Positions 15,945 to 30,100 of a DNA stretch of 64,000 bases are shown one piece after another. Made by a program: the position numbers and the translations under genes. This DNA comes from Aequitasia blattaphilus (GTDB lineage Bacteria; Bacillota; Clostridia; Lachnospirales; Lachnospiraceae). The notes beneath the pieces are model-generated. The model was given only the letters and a program-made list of their open reading frames with translations. It had not been told where the DNA came from and did not search any database. The DNA lies in assembly GCF_024721305.1 (NCBI RefSeq), contig NZ_JAMXOD010000005.1, forward strand, positions 62,001 to 126,000, written 5' to 3'. The stretch's first letter is position 1. Every line of letters begins with the position of its first letter.

Positions 15945-18050
15945 CTATTCTGGAGTTCCATTTTGTTTCTTTTTGTAAAGCAATAGGATTGCTGCAAGAA
16001 TAATTAGTATGACTGCTCCTATTCCAATTACTAATGGTAAATTGGATACGATGGAAGCTACCTGGCCTTTGTCTTTATCCTTATCTTCATAATCCGCTGA
16101 CGCGCCTAAAGGAACTTCTCCTTCATCTAAATCCTCAACATCTTGTACGTTTTCAGCAAGTGGTACTGCCTCTTCGTCTAATAATGTTGTTTCACCACCA
16201 CTTGGATTCACCACCAAAGTCGTAGGTGGTGTTGCTACCGGTGTTGCAGCGACGGCATCCGTTGTTGTTGTTCCACCATCAATGGCCGTTGTTCCTCCGT
16301 CTACTTCTACTACTTCTCCTGGAAGTACAACCGTATTTTCAACATCATACGTCTCTGTTGTAACAACATCTTCATAATTAATTACTTCTGTAACCTCTGT
16401 ACGGGTAGTATCTAAATTATCCATATCCTTTTCATCTCTGTAGAATACTGAATATGTTCTATGAGGCATATAGAATTTATGGATTCTACTTGGCACCTCA
16501 CCTTTTAACATTACGTAATTCGTTTCATCACCTTTTACATTAAGTTTTTCGGGACTATCTATTGTCACATCTCCCTCATTTGCTTTTACTGTGATGGTAC
16601 GTGTTTCCAGAACTTCAAAACCTCTTACATTAACGTATTGTACTTTTATATCATACTTTGTCACAGCATCAGCACCTGCTTCATGATAAGGTATGTACGT
16701 CACACGATCCGCATTTGGATTAAACTTATGGGTATAAATGCTCTCTGCTGTTTCATCAATTGCATATTGAACACCCTCTGCACTCGTCACTAATGTCTTA
16801 TCATCTGTTCTAAAGGTGTGTTCTCCGTCAACAGGTATTAAGAAGGACTCTGTATACACGATTTTCTGCGTTGCAACATCAATACCTTGTATGACCCATG
16901 TGTACGGAGTGTCTTTGCCCTCTTCCACATACCGTACCTTATAGCTGTCTACGCCACCTGGCTGATGTGTAATTACCTTGTCCGCAACATCATAAAGTCT
17001 AAAGTATGAAACGGTACCATCTGCATAATTTTTAACACTGAGCGTCTCATTCTTAACAGTATATATATACGGCACTCCACTCTTATCGTTATAGGTAAAT
17101 GTATCTACACCTAATACAACATTTTTTTCTTTACCATTCTCGTCTACTACTACTGACTGAACAGTAACTACATAATCCTTATCTACATCTGTCTTTACTA
17201 ATTCATACGTATAATCATATACCGCCTCATAATCGTTATATTTTACTGTATGAACTCCCTTTTGTGTATCATCTACCAGCTTATATGTTCTTCCGGTCGT
17301 AGGATGTGTGATTGTTTCTTCAACCGTATAATCTACAGAACTGTTGTAGGAAACCTTTAAGCTGTCATCCTCCATGATTACGTGACCATTTTCATTCAAG
17401 CAGCGAATACGGATTTTTCGATCTTCTTTGTCAGCCTTTTTATATTTAAAAAACATCTCAAAGGTTTCATAGGAAGCAGTTTTATCAACAGCATCATCTA
17501 GTATCCATTCAATATCATTGCCATTGCCATCCTCGGTAAAAATAATAGTTGGTGGTACAACCTTGAAATTTGAATTACGATCCACATGCCCTCTCTGAAT
17601 CAAACTTGTCGTTTTGTATTTTCCATCAGCACCTGTTTCTTCTGTAATAAATTCCAATTTATTACCATCTTGATCCGTTGCATAAACTTCGTACTCATGG
17701 GTATCCTTAGTTGTAAATTGTTCAAGCACCGTACCTGTTCCATCTTCTGAATCATACACATACATTGTGTATTTCTTCGCATTGTCCTCGACCATAAAGG
17801 CATGTTCTTCACCTGGTTTTAACACCTCTGTAGACAATACAGGCACAGCCTTTTCTTTTAAAACACAACTTACTGGTGTTCCTTGGTTATTCACGACCCT
17901 GAATACTTGGTTATTCTTACCACCCTCATATTGAATATCCCATGTAATCATTTTTCCATCTGCGGCTTTTGCCACATATTTAGTCGGAGCAACGGAAAGA
18001 CCAATTATCATTAAAATTGCTATTAATAGCGATAAAATTCTTCTTTTCAT
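15945..18050 (-). CDS. Membrane-anchored repeat surface protein (MucBP-like modules)
   Basis: This 701-residue protein has a signal peptide (MKRRILSLLIAILMIIGLSV, cleavage near AKA). A run of beta-rich modules covers about residues 35-570. A Thr/Pro-rich stalk covers about 570-660 and contains two acidic VPLA/VPLG patches. A single C-terminal transmembrane helix ends in a KKKQN tail. Some modules resemble MucBP folds (for example THPTTGRTYKLVDDTQKG). No LPxTG-like motif precedes the helix, so it appears membrane-anchored rather than sortase-linked. It starts 90 nt after the giant adhesin gene and is probably expressed with it. Function and ligand are unknown. Confidence 0.75.
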   Translation of the reverse strand: MKRRILSLLIAILMIIGLSVAPTKYVAKAADGKMITWDIQYEGGKNNQVFRVVNNQGTPVSCVLKEKAVPVLSTEVLKPGEEHAFMVEDNAKKYTMYVYDSEDGTGTVLEQFTTKDTHEYEVYATDQDGNKLEFITEETGADGKYKTTSLIQRGHVDRNSNFKVVPPTIIFTEDGNGNDIEWILDDAVDKTASYETFEMFFKYKKADKEDRKIRIRCLNENGHVIMEDDSLKVSYNSSVDYTVEETITHPTTGRTYKLVDDTQKGVHTVKYNDYEAVYDYTYELVKTDVDKDYVVTVQSVVVDENGKEKNVVLGVDTFTYNDKSGVPYIYTVKNETLSVKNYADGTVSYFRLYDVADKVITHQPGGVDSYKVRYVEEGKDTPYTWVIQGIDVATQKIVYTESFLIPVDGEHTFRTDDKTLVTSAEGVQYAIDETAESIYTHKFNPNADRVTYIPYHEAGADAVTKYDIKVQYVNVRGFEVLETRTITVKANEGDVTIDSPEKLNVKGDETNYVMLKGEVPSRIHKFYMPHRTYSVFYRDEKDMDNLDTTRTEVTEVINYEDVVTTETYDVENTVVLPGEVVEVDGGTTAIDGGTTTTDAVAATPVATPPTTLVVNPSGGETTLLDEEAVPLAENVQDVEDLDEGEVPLGASADYEDKDKDKGQVASIVSNLPLVIGIGAVILIILAAILLLYKKKQNGTPE

Positions 18051-18094
18051 AATATTTCCTCCTCTACGATTTATTTGTTGTTTTAAAGTTTACC

Positions 18095-18116
18095 CAGAGG
18101 TCGTTTTCGACCTCTG
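18095..18116 (-). promoter_or_regulatory. Intercistronic hairpin without a T-run
   Basis: A perfect 9-bp stem (CAGAGGTCG / CGACCTCTG) with a TTTT/AAAA loop lies between the two surface-protein genes. On the transcribed strand it is followed by GGTAAACTTT, not a T-tract, so it is more likely a processing or partial-attenuation element than a full terminator. Confidence 0.5.
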
Positions 18117-18140
18117 AGTGTTAATCATATTTAGAGGATT

Positions 18141-21100
18141 CTAACTGTTGTCTTTGCTCTTTCTTTTTTTTCTTTGTTTCGTTACTCCTCCTACTCCAAC
18201 AATGATTGCCATTGATGTAGCTAACGTAAGTACCCACAGTAATATGTTGGAATTATCACCGGTTTTAACTACACTTCTTGATGCGGCATTTGTCCTCGTT
18301 GTTACATGTGTTGTCTTTTCACCTTGTTCATATTTTGTAACTTCGTTTGGTATGCTCTTTTTCACTTCATTATATTCCGTTACTGTCTTCTCTTCTGGAA
18401 TAACAGTATTCTTAGGAGCGTAAGCACCTGCATCAATGTCTTCAACCTTATCATCTTCTTCTAGATAGAAGAGCTTACTGTAGAATACATGTGTATCGCT
18501 TGTTCTCTTTGATGCATCTGAATCCACTTTATCTCCACCGTCAGTAAATACATTGTTGTATCGTGTTGCTGTATAACCTTCTGGATAAGTAAATTTGATT
18601 CTATAATTATCTGCATCTAATCCTAAGAACTCATATTTTCCGTCTGCACCTGTCTTCATTGAAGTTACTTCTTCCCAGTTGCCATCATCAAGCATTGAGT
18701 CTGCTGCACTCGAATCTTCTGCTGCTGTCATTGCCATCTTGCTTGCACCCATGCGATATCTTTCTAGTGTTGCAATCACATTCGGTAGCTTAACTTCGCT
18801 TTCTTCACGTTTACCGTTGAAATCTGCGTCAAACCAAGCAACTCCTCTAATCTCAGAAATCGGGTAAAAGATTCCTGCATCCCATGTCATATCTGTCTGT
18901 CCATAATCAAGTGTGAATGCTCTTGTAACGTATCCGCCCTTATTTCCATCAATTACATTTGCAGAATACTCCGTATTCATATCTGAATCTGTCTCAGCTG
19001 TTACTGCTTCTCCAGCTTCATTTGTTTGAGCATTTAGCTTTGTTACTCTTGTACGCTCTTCAAATTCAAATACTACTCTGAACTCTCTTACGTATTCTGA
19101 GCTGCTTTCAACATCGGTAAATTCATAGTGTCCATCTGCATCAGTAGTTGTTCTTGCTTTGGTCTTCCATTCGCCCCACTTGTCAGCGTCTAGCTTCTCT
19201 CTGTATTGAAGCACTACCGGTATGTCTTGAACTCCTGTTTCAGCATCATCTTGGTATCCATCTTTATTTACATCATTCCATACATAGTCACCAACAGTGC
19301 TTATCTTTCTTGCACCCACGCACCATGTAGTCGATGTCATACCCTTTGGAAGATTGATACGTTTGATACGAGCTTCATTATCCTTACTTCCTTGAATAGC
19401 GTCTGAATCAATGTTGGAATCTTTTGCACCAGGCTGAATTGCACCAGCAAATTCTGCTCCATCATCACTATCTTTGTTTGGTGATACAAGCTTATACTCA
19501 TCTGGTATTTCGAAAAGTACTGTATAGTCTTTACTGTCTTTATCCATCTGTAGTTTGTCAAAGAAGTAGTATCCTTTTTCATCTACTGTAGTTTCCGCTA
19601 CTTTTGCACCAATCTTATCACCATCTAATTCGTATAGTGTTACCTTTGTACCTAATAATGGTACGTATCTTGCATCATCTTTTTGAAGATCATCATAATC
19701 CATATCATCAAATGCATATCCGCCTAAAGCACTGTATTCTACAAGTCCTGCATCAATCGATAAATCTTCTGTTACTCCCTTTAATCTCTCTGGAGTAAGA
19801 TCAATCACATGAGATCTCATTATCTGATCACTACTTGTTTTTATCTCTGCATCTGAATCCTTTTCATCATCTTCACCAACATTCGGTGTTGTAAAGATAT
19901 ATTTGCTTACATCCTCTGTATTTGCTACAGGATCTCTATAGAATTCACTAACATCAAATTCAACTACGTATTGTCCTCTGCACAGCTTATTAAATTTGTA
20001 TGCACCATTACCTGTCGTTGTTGTTGAATCAATCGCCTTCTTACTTACCTCGCCTTTTTCATCAACTGTGTAAAGATTTACTCTTACACCATTCAGTCCT
20101 GGCTCTCCAGCATCTTGCAGTCCGTTTGCATTATTGTCAATCCATACGTAATCTCCAATAGCATATGCTTCTGTATAACCTGCATCTATATCTTTTCTTG
20201 TTTCTCCAACCACCTTTTTGTCTACGTCTTCGTAGTATAGTTGTATTTCAGGTGAAACTCCTCCGAAAGTTATGTCTGAATCGTCTGTCTTCTGATGATT
20301 ATTTGCATAAGCATCTGCAGCCTCACCATTTTTATTACCGATCTGTCTGTGTGTAGCGGTCAAACTTTCATCCACTTTACTCACTTCAATGTGATAGGTA
20401 ATATAGCGGTTTCCAATGTAATCTTCTGGATTCGTACTGTAGAACTTATCGCTTGATGTTACCTTAAGCTTACTTACTTCCAGATTTTCAAACAAATATC
20501 TACCATCTGCACCTGTAATGTATGGCATAGAGTTTTGGTTCAGTCCATTGGTTACCTTTGTAACTGTTTTTATAGTTTCTTTGCCGTTTGGAGATTTGTA
20601 GTACTCAGTTTTATATAGGTCAACTTGAGCATTTTCTATTTTCTTATCTATGCCCTCCTCATTAAGACCATTGCCATCTACATCTTCCCATACAACTCCT
20701 GTAATTGCACCATTACCTAAGTCAATCATAGCGGTTACTGGATCCGGTTCACTTCTATTATCTGCACCAATTTCCTTGTCTGCATCGCCTTCAACTTTTC
20801 TAAAGGATGCTCCAGCAACTGAGTTGCGTAACTGCTTTCCAAGATAGTCCTCTATCTCACTTGCCTTAATGTCTGGTATTTGAACACCGATATAGACAGC
20901 GTAGGAATCACCTTGATTAAACGTTGCATCTTCATTAAATACGATATCAAATCCAACTGCACTTGCATCTCCAAGTGAACTTAGGTCATTTGTGTAATCC
21001 GCAAATCCGTTTGTCGTCCAAGAATCTTCCGTCTTCATCAGCATTGTTGTTTTTGGTTTGGCAGCTGCATCGTAACCATATACTTTTTGGCTTGCGACCT

Positions 21101-24100
21101 TTACTCCCTTTGTTGTGAACTCAGGAAGAATTACATCAACAATTTCAACCTTTTTATTGCCAATGTTGGTTCCTCTTTCTGCGTCAGTTAGAACCATTGT
21201 ATCACCCTTCACTGGTAATGTATCCAGTAAGCGTACATTTGTCATCTTCGTATTCGAGTTATTGTATGCAACTAATTTGTAGTAAATAGTGTCTCCAGGA
21301 CTTACTGTTAAATTATAGTTCTGTCCCTTATCTAACTCTTCCTGTGATTTCCCGATGTATTTTGCATACTTAACATTACTACTATTCTTAAGTCCTGCTG
21401 CTACTGCTCTGTTTAAGTGCTCAACTGCTCCTGTATTAATTGCTGAATGAATCATATCATTTGCAAGCAAGTCACGTCCTTCAGATGATGTAAAACTTGT
21501 TCCGTGCGGATTTCTTCCACTTGGAACTAAAGTATGATTGCTTCCCAGATATCCTACCAGTATTAAAGAATCATTCACTGCCTTCTCATCATTAGAAATT
21601 TTTCCTGTGAAAGTGATTTCCATGTAGTCTCCTGGATTCATTTTAACTGTATCATTAAACTGAAGAATATATTGCTTTGTACTACTTCCTGTCTTTTCTT
21701 GGTACGTTAGGTTTTCGATATTATAAATCGCTTTAATATCTTCTCCCTTGTACTGACTTTGTTCGGTAACTGTATAAACACTATTTTCGCTCGGTTCGCT
21801 GAGTATATTTCCGTCTTTATCACGAATTACCACCTTTATATTGCTGCTGTTCGAGTCTTTCATTAGTACAGTATCTAAAGGCATTCTGAACGCTACAACA
21901 GGTTGGTCTAACGTGGTTGGGCTATCCTTGTCCACCTTTACATCAATCTTGTAATTAATCGAATCGCCTGCCGTGAATTCTTTATCTGCACTAACTATAC
22001 TGGTGTAAATTTCGGCTAATGCACGCTTACTATCCGGCTCTTTAAACTCAATATATGGTTGACCAGAAGTAGCCGCTTTAACGATACCCGCTTTTCCATC
22101 AACTTTGTCTTTTAGATAAACAGGTCCAGCTTCACTTACTGCATTATAGATCATTTCACGATAGTTAACCTTTGCTGTATTTTCAATGCGAAGAATTGGA
22201 TTTTTACTACTTAATTCATCCTTGCTCCATTTTGAACGATTCATGAAGGTAACATTCATTGTGTATCCATCTGTCTTAAAGCCTTCTTTTGTATTGCCAT
22301 ACACAATCTTGATTGCCCGCGCATTGTCACCGATGGTTACTGTTGACACATCTTCTAAAGATACATTTGTCGCTTTTGCAATCCAGTCAAACTCAGCTCC
22401 TGTCTTGGTTTTTGCGTAGTATACAGTTGCTGTTGCAGCAGATCCGTCTTGATTTTCCGCTTTTGCTAATGTTACGGAATTAATCACAAAGTCCTTAATC
22501 TTTCCATCTGAATCTTCTGTGAACTCAACTTTATTACCACCCTTTATCTTCTGCTCATCATAGAATGTAATTCCATCATCAATTACCGTGAACTCTTTAA
22601 GCTCGTAATCATTGTCTCCTATTGCATAATCATTAATTACGAAATCTACTGTCAGGTCATCACCTTTATCATTCAGTAGGTTATCTTGATCTGTCAGTGA
22701 TATTTGACCATCTTCAACTACATACTTGTTGATTGCTGGTTTTGAATCATAACCACCATACCTTGTGTTCTTCACGGTAGTTGTATTGATGTTTTTATCT
22801 TTGATGGTTTTCTCATCTTGGCAAGGTTTTAATTCCACAACAAGATTCTTGCCTAATGCATCCTGAATGAATCCTTCGTGTAATTTGTATCCTGCTTTTG
22901 TTTCTGTTTCTTTGATAACGTAAGACCCTTCATCCAAAAGTTCTGAGAAAATTCCATCTTTGCTCTCGCTATAGTTGTCTTTATCGATTACAACCTTTCC
23001 TGATGCTTTTGCCGCTGGCTTACCATCAACAATCTTATAAATCTCAAATACAATTTGTTCGTCTCCAGCTAGTGGAATAATCGCATCATTAGCATCTGTC
23101 TTAATAATTCTTAGCTTACCTTTTATCGATGGATTGTAAACCTCTTGTGTTCTGTCCAAGTATGCTGTTATATCCTCTGAAGTCGTCAACTCGCTTAGAA
23201 GAACTACTTTATCATCCTTCATTCCTACACTTAGGTCGATACCAGCTTCTGCTTCCTGATTCATCTTATACTTGCTATCCTCAGGTAAACTTGTTTCTGT
23301 CAACTTATATGCACCATGAGATAGAAGTTCGTACTTAATCATTCCATCATTATCAGTTTTTCCGTCACCCTTTGTATCGGTAATAGAATCTTGTCCCTTT
23401 TTAAAGGTGAATCCAACATTTGGAAGTTCTACTTTGTTTAGCTTTTCTCCGTCGTGGTCATAATAACCATATTTTGTTACGGTTAAAGAGCCTAGTGGAT
23501 CATTGTAGTATACCTTTGAGATGTTCGTTCCATCTTCAATAGCATCTTTTGTAACGGTAAATGTCATTGCTTCTTCAGATTCTTTAGTTGCTTCGAAAAG
23601 AACTGTATCCCCTGATGCAGCTTTACCATATATGGTTAAATCTCCCTTTTTAGCTTTGATGTCAGCTAAAACATCTTCAAGTCCTGCCTTTTCAGCATCG
23701 GTCATATCGTTGCTGAGTTTTACCAACTTGTAATCTCCTTCATATAGGAGGAAATCAGAATTGAATCCGCTTGCACCAACCTGGAACCATCCACTTGACA
23801 CTTTACTTCCTAAGTCCTTAAAGTTCTTATCGTTATATGGTACATAGTTACCATTAGCATCTTTCTTTAGGATTGCATAACAGGAGCTTGTAAGATTTGT
23901 AAGTGTTTCTCCTGCTGCATCTCTTGCTGCATTTCCATCCTTTGTAATAACGGATAATCTTACGGTTCCACTCTTGTTTTCAACTGATGCTGTACTTTCT
24001 TCACCGTCTCCAACAATCTTACCATCTACTACCTTTACTTTGGTATAATACGTCGTTACTGTCTTATCATTTTCTGCTTGGAAATAGAAATATGGTGCGT

Positions 24101-27100
24101 TGCTTGGGTTAAAGTTTTTACTATATTCTGCTGGCACGGCTGTTTCTTTAACTGCATACCATTTTCCACCTTTTAATGCTTTATCATCAAAAGCATTAAA
24201 CTTAACAACGCCATCTTGACCAGTTTTGTTTGAAACAGATTTCGTTGTAATTACTTCGCCATCATCTCCAACTTCGTATAGAGTAAAAGTAACATCTTGT
24301 AATCCGCTTTCATCACCTTCTAAATCCCCTACCTTCTTAAGTTGAATTGTTGGAATAACAACGTTTTCTATTTCTTTCTCAATTGCAACAATCTTTCCAC
24401 TTTCTTGAATCGCTTCGGCAGTAACCTTAACCTCAAATTCTCGGTCTTGCATTACGTATCCTTTTGGTGCTTCAATTTCTTTAATATAGAAAGTACGCTC
24501 TGTATTATCACTACTCTCGAGGTTCAACAATACATCAAATGTAAGCTCACCATTTTTAGTAACTCCTTCTGCAATAGCTTTTCTACCATTCTCTGTAGCA
24601 GGTTCATCATAAAGCTCAAATTTTGCGCCGTCTAATAATATCTGGTCTACATTATCCTTCTTGCTGCTCTTCTTAATCACCTTAATTTGGAAGTTTTTCC
24701 AGTTTTTCATTGGATTCGAAGTTGAATAATCCTTTACCTCACCTTTTTCAACAACAAATGGACCAAAAACTTCTCCAGCAGAATATTCATTGTCTATTCC
24801 AGGAGCCTTTGTCTCTTTAAGGTAGTAATTTCCTTCTGGTAATAAACCGGATACAACAATTCCTCCGTTTTTAGAAGTATAGGTAATTGCTTTATTATCT
24901 ACCTTATACTCTTTAAACGTATCGTTATCCATTGTACCAAGAGTAAATGTTGCTCCATCCAAAACCCTATCCTCTGTATAAGCATCGATCTTTAAGGCTT
25001 TGAATCTTCCGTAAGTTGAAACATTATCAAATGTAAGTGTATTCTCCGTAGTCTGACCATATTCTAACGTCTTATTTTGTACAACGGTATTCGCTTCTGG
25101 ATTTACGAATCCAAGCTTCTTACTTTCTGCACCCACACTATACTCAGATACGTAATAAGTTCCCTTTTCTAACTTAATTGATATTTTTCCTGTACTATTT
25201 ACTTGAATTCCATCGTCAACTACTGCTCCTCTACTGCTGACAAACTCTACCTTTGAATAGTCTATTTCGTTTGTATAACCTGCATCTGTATAGATTTTAA
25301 ATACGACATCCTTTAATGGATGATTCGTAATCAAATTCCCGTTTTCCCCAATATACGTACCATATTTCTGAATATTTAATACTGCTTTTTCTGAGTTGGT
25401 ATAAGTAATTGGTGATGCTTTTGCATCTGACACAGTGTCAAAGTTTTGATATTTACCTTGAGCATCAATACCAACAATCTGTCCATTTTCAAGAGTAAAT
25501 ACTCTTTCCAAAACATTTGTTGTTCCATTTCCCTCAAAGTAGTAGCCAGCTGGAACCGTTTCAACGAGCTTGTAAATGTAATCTGTTGATAATTCACCGC
25601 TTAGGATTGTCTCGTTTACACCTACTGAATAAGTCTTATATTCGCTTCCCCATTTACTATCATCTGGTTTAGCCGTTCCTTCTGGTTTTGCCTGACGGTA
25701 TAATTTGAAGCTAAACTTCTTTGTTGTACTGATGCCATTTACTGCTTTCTTCAGTGCAAATTCACCCATCTTAGGAGGATTTACATAAGTAACTTCATCT
25801 CCTTCTTGAGGATAAACTGTGATGGTACCTTCCTTAGGTTCACCTACATTTACAACTGCCCAGTTCTTGTCTTCTGTTGTTGTATCACCCACACGTACAT
25901 CACCAGAACTTACATCAACCAATTCATTTCCGTTTCTTCCCTCACTCTTCGAATCATACTCACCTGCTTCTGCTTCACGTACGATATATTGTGTGTTTTT
26001 CTCCAACAGCACTGAAGAGTAGACACCTTCATCTTCTGTATATCCGGATGCAACAAGAGTAAATTTGTCTGAAGTTAAATCTGCATTTGTAATTCTATCA
26101 GCAAGTTTTGCTACTGCGTCTGTATCTAATACCTTGTAAACGTAGTATTTAACACCATCAACTGGCACTTCCTTGCTTATGTCCCCACCATCTTCTGCAA
26201 CACCTGGCAGGTTCGTTATCTTTTTCACCTGGAGTCTGACTTCGTTTTCGCCTTCTCCGCCGCCTGTTCCACCTTTCGCTTGATTAACTACTTGAACATC
26301 ATTTCTTCCTTCTGCAATCGTTATAGGTCCTGTCCATTCGTTAATAATCTCATAGTTGTCAGGAGCTTTGATTTCCTTCAGGTAATAAATCTCTCCAACC
26401 TTTAATGGCAAAGTATATCCGATACCACACGTACCATTATTCACTAACTTCCCATCTTTATCTCTGCTATAAGAGGTTTCAATTATACTTCCATCTCCCG
26501 TTGCTGAAGGGGATGCACTTGTGTCCTTCTTCAGATAAATCGTCTCTCCATCAGCATCTGTTATCGTTGTATCGTATCCATCGGATTCCTTAACCTTTTT
26601 ATACACTTCAAATTGAGCAGCCTTACTGGTAATAAGGTTAAATTGAGAATCTACTTTTTCTACATATATAATTCCTTTTTCAGGTTCATTAACAACTTGT
26701 TTTTCTGTGGTTTTTCCCGATTCAATCGTAATTAGAATTGGATCCTCAAGAACCTTAAAGTCATCATGTCCCTTGGTCTCTACTAGGTAATAGTTTCCTG
26801 GTTTGATATTGTCTAAAGAATCTTTTCCATCTTCGCCTGTTATAAACGTATCAACTAACACCAAGGTATCATCTGAATCCCGATACCTTGTCTTGAACTC
26901 AGCTGCTGATAACTCACCTGCTTCATAAAGACTAAATTCTACATCCTTCAAATCGAAATCAACGAACTGATCTGCAAGTCCCTTATATCGGCCCACCTTA
27001 TGAACAATCAGCTTTCCTCGTTTATTGTTTTTAATGCTATTGTCACCAACATAATTCGATAATGTTTTCCCAATATTGCTATCGTCAATTACAAATTCAT

Positions 27101-30100
27101 CATAAGTAACTGTTTCTTTTCCATTCGCATCAAATGTAGATGTACCTCTTGAGTCACCATTTACGTGATCCTTTGGTACCGTCTCAACAAATCGATATCT
27201 ACCCTTTTCTAAAAGTGCATTGAATTCAATAGTACCATTCCCATTTGTTGTTCCTTCTTCAACTGCTTCAAATTTATCTGTTTCTGTGTTGTACTTTTCC
27301 AGAACAAATTTTACACCAACTAATTTTGTATTACTTGGCATACTTACTTTTCTAAGCTTTACCTTACTCTTTATTGCCTTATTATACGCACTAATTTCAA
27401 TCTTTTTACCACTTGTAGCTACGAATGGATAGTATCCATCTTTAGGAGCGATTTCTGTCTCTCCACCTTCGCTCTTTAGCTTTATTGACTCTAATTCATA
27501 TAATTTAGCCAACTCAGGGGTTAACGTTTCTTTAATGTAGTAAGTCTTGTCTGGATCAAGATTGCCAAAGGTAATCTTACCATTACTTGTATTTCCAGTT
27601 AAACTTTTACTGTTAATGTCCTTAGCAAGCTTATACTCACCATCCTCTTTAACATAAAGTGCAAATGTTACAGCTTTATTTGTCAATAGAGCATATTCGG
27701 CTTCATCAAAATTGTGATATTTGCTAATCTCCACTGAAGATACCGGTTTATTATAGACCTTCAACACATTAGTATCACCATCAAACTCCCAGTTTCCATC
27801 AGGATCGTTTTTATCTGTACCGATCTCAAAGGTAATCTCTTCTTTATATCCTACGTATCCAGTAGGCGCTTTTGTTTCTTTTACTGTGTAACTTTCACCA
27901 TTGACTACATTTTCTCTAACAAACGTTCCCTTACTTGTCTTTTTTAAGGAATCACTTGCTGTTCCTTTTTTCAGTGTAAAAGTCGCTGTATCAATCAATG
28001 TGTCGGTTCCCATTTTATACTTTAAAACCGTTAAGTTGTGAAGCTTCTTATTATAGAAGGTAATCTCTCTTGTTGTATCTACCGTTAGATTCTCCACCTT
28101 TATGGTATCACTTGCTAGTTCATAGCCTTGTGGTGGTGTCATCTCTCTTACAACATAGTCTTTACCTGCTTCTAATAAGCCTGTTTCAACTACACCATTT
28201 TCATCTGTAACCAACAAACTCGCATTGAGAGGTTTGCTAAACTGTGTATCTGTTGAAAGATATACATTATATCCTGCTCCCCCTAAAGGCGTTGTTTTGT
28301 CTGCATCATCTTTCTTAATAATCTTGATTTTAGCAGCATTACTTTCATTTTTAACCGATACTTCTATCTCACTATCTTGATTGTTTACTGTGAATGATTT
28401 AAATCCATCTATTGTTTTAAATAGACCTTTTGCATCCCCAACAGTTTCTTTATAGTAGTATGTTCCTTCTTCAAGATAAACAATATCACTAATCGCCCTG
28501 CCGCTTACATCTTCTTTACTAATAACAGCAGAATCAATTTTCGTGAAATTATCTTCGTCTTTAAGGTCTGGATTTGCCTTATTCGCCTTATAGATTTCAA
28601 AGGTAACACCATTGAAATGTGTCAACCCATTTACAGCTTCTTTGAAGTGTTCACCACTCTTTACAAAGCGAACGCGCTGCAATGTTGTATTTTTCATTTC
28701 AAAATTATTTGTTTTTCCGTTTTCAACAACAACCTTCTTTAAGCCATTTCCTTCGATTTTGTAACCAACCGGCGCTTGTTCTTCAAGAATAACGTAAGTT
28801 CCTTCTTTAATCGCTCCACTTGGTTTATACTTCTTTGCTGTAGCGTCGAAGGTTAAATCTATGGTTTTCCATCCATTTTTTGTTGCCAAAGCTTTAAATT
28901 CCTCAACAGAAATTTTTCCAAGCTCAGCGTCCGTCAATTCCTCTGTCTGTGCAGATGTCAAAATGCCATATAGCTTAAATACACCCTTTGTACCTGAAGT
29001 AGATTGAATAACTTGACCCTTATTGTCTTTCTTCACGAACTCAACATATCCCTTTTTCGATACGTTGGTGTATACATTTCCACTCCAGCCACCTGCGGTA
29101 CCACTTGGTCTGTTTATTTTTCCGCCTTTAACTACGTAATCCTCAAGAATCAATTTTGCTTTGTCGTAATCAATCGAACCTTTTTTTGTTCCAGCATCAA
29201 TCTTTTCATAGTCTGCTAGCTTTCCAGTTGGATTTAAGCTCACTTCATATATATCATATGTACCTGGAACCACATCCCAGAAAATAACATTACCATTTTC
29301 ATCTGATGTTGCAACTGCTTCATTGTCTTCATTTTTTATTGCAAAGACTACACCTTTCAACGCTACAGCTTCTCCACCGCTTGCCCCGATGCCCTTCTTT
29401 ACAAATTCAACACCTGATGTATTTTCTACTGTATTAATAACGTCTAAACCTTTTTCATCCTCTGAAACAGTTACAGAATATCCACCATCCTTCACAAGTA
29501 CTACAGGATCTCCTGGAGCAGGAACTTTAAATTGAATTTTCTCACTCGGTGGCTGCTTCAAAGATGAATTGTCTGCAATAATTTCTTCTAATTGATATGT
29601 GTTACCAACAATAAGTCCACTTATCGTTATGCTTCCGTCAGCACCCACCTCTAAATCACCATAAGGCTGTCCATCTGCTTTTCTGGCTGCTATACCATTT
29701 TCGTTTGTAAGCTTGAACTTTACAGCACCCGTTCGATATTTGTCTTTGTTCACCGTATTCAAAGGAAGCTTAGCATCCTCTCCAAACTGGATGAACTTAT
29801 TTATCTCCACATCATTCCTTTGATATTTGTCCTTATTTCCTCCAAGAACAACTGCTGCTGCGGAACTATTGCCGCCTGCAACATCTCCTACTAATGTATA
29901 GGAAAGTGTAGCATTATTATTCACCGTATGATATACCGGATCTTCTGAGCCATCCACTACATAAGCATCAGCTTTGTATTCCACTGTGTACTTATATACA
30001 GTGTTCTTCATTTCGCCTGCTTTTATATAGTTATCATCTGTTGCATAGGTTTCAAATGTAAAAAACTTAATTCCTGTAATGATATTATTTGCATCTTTTA

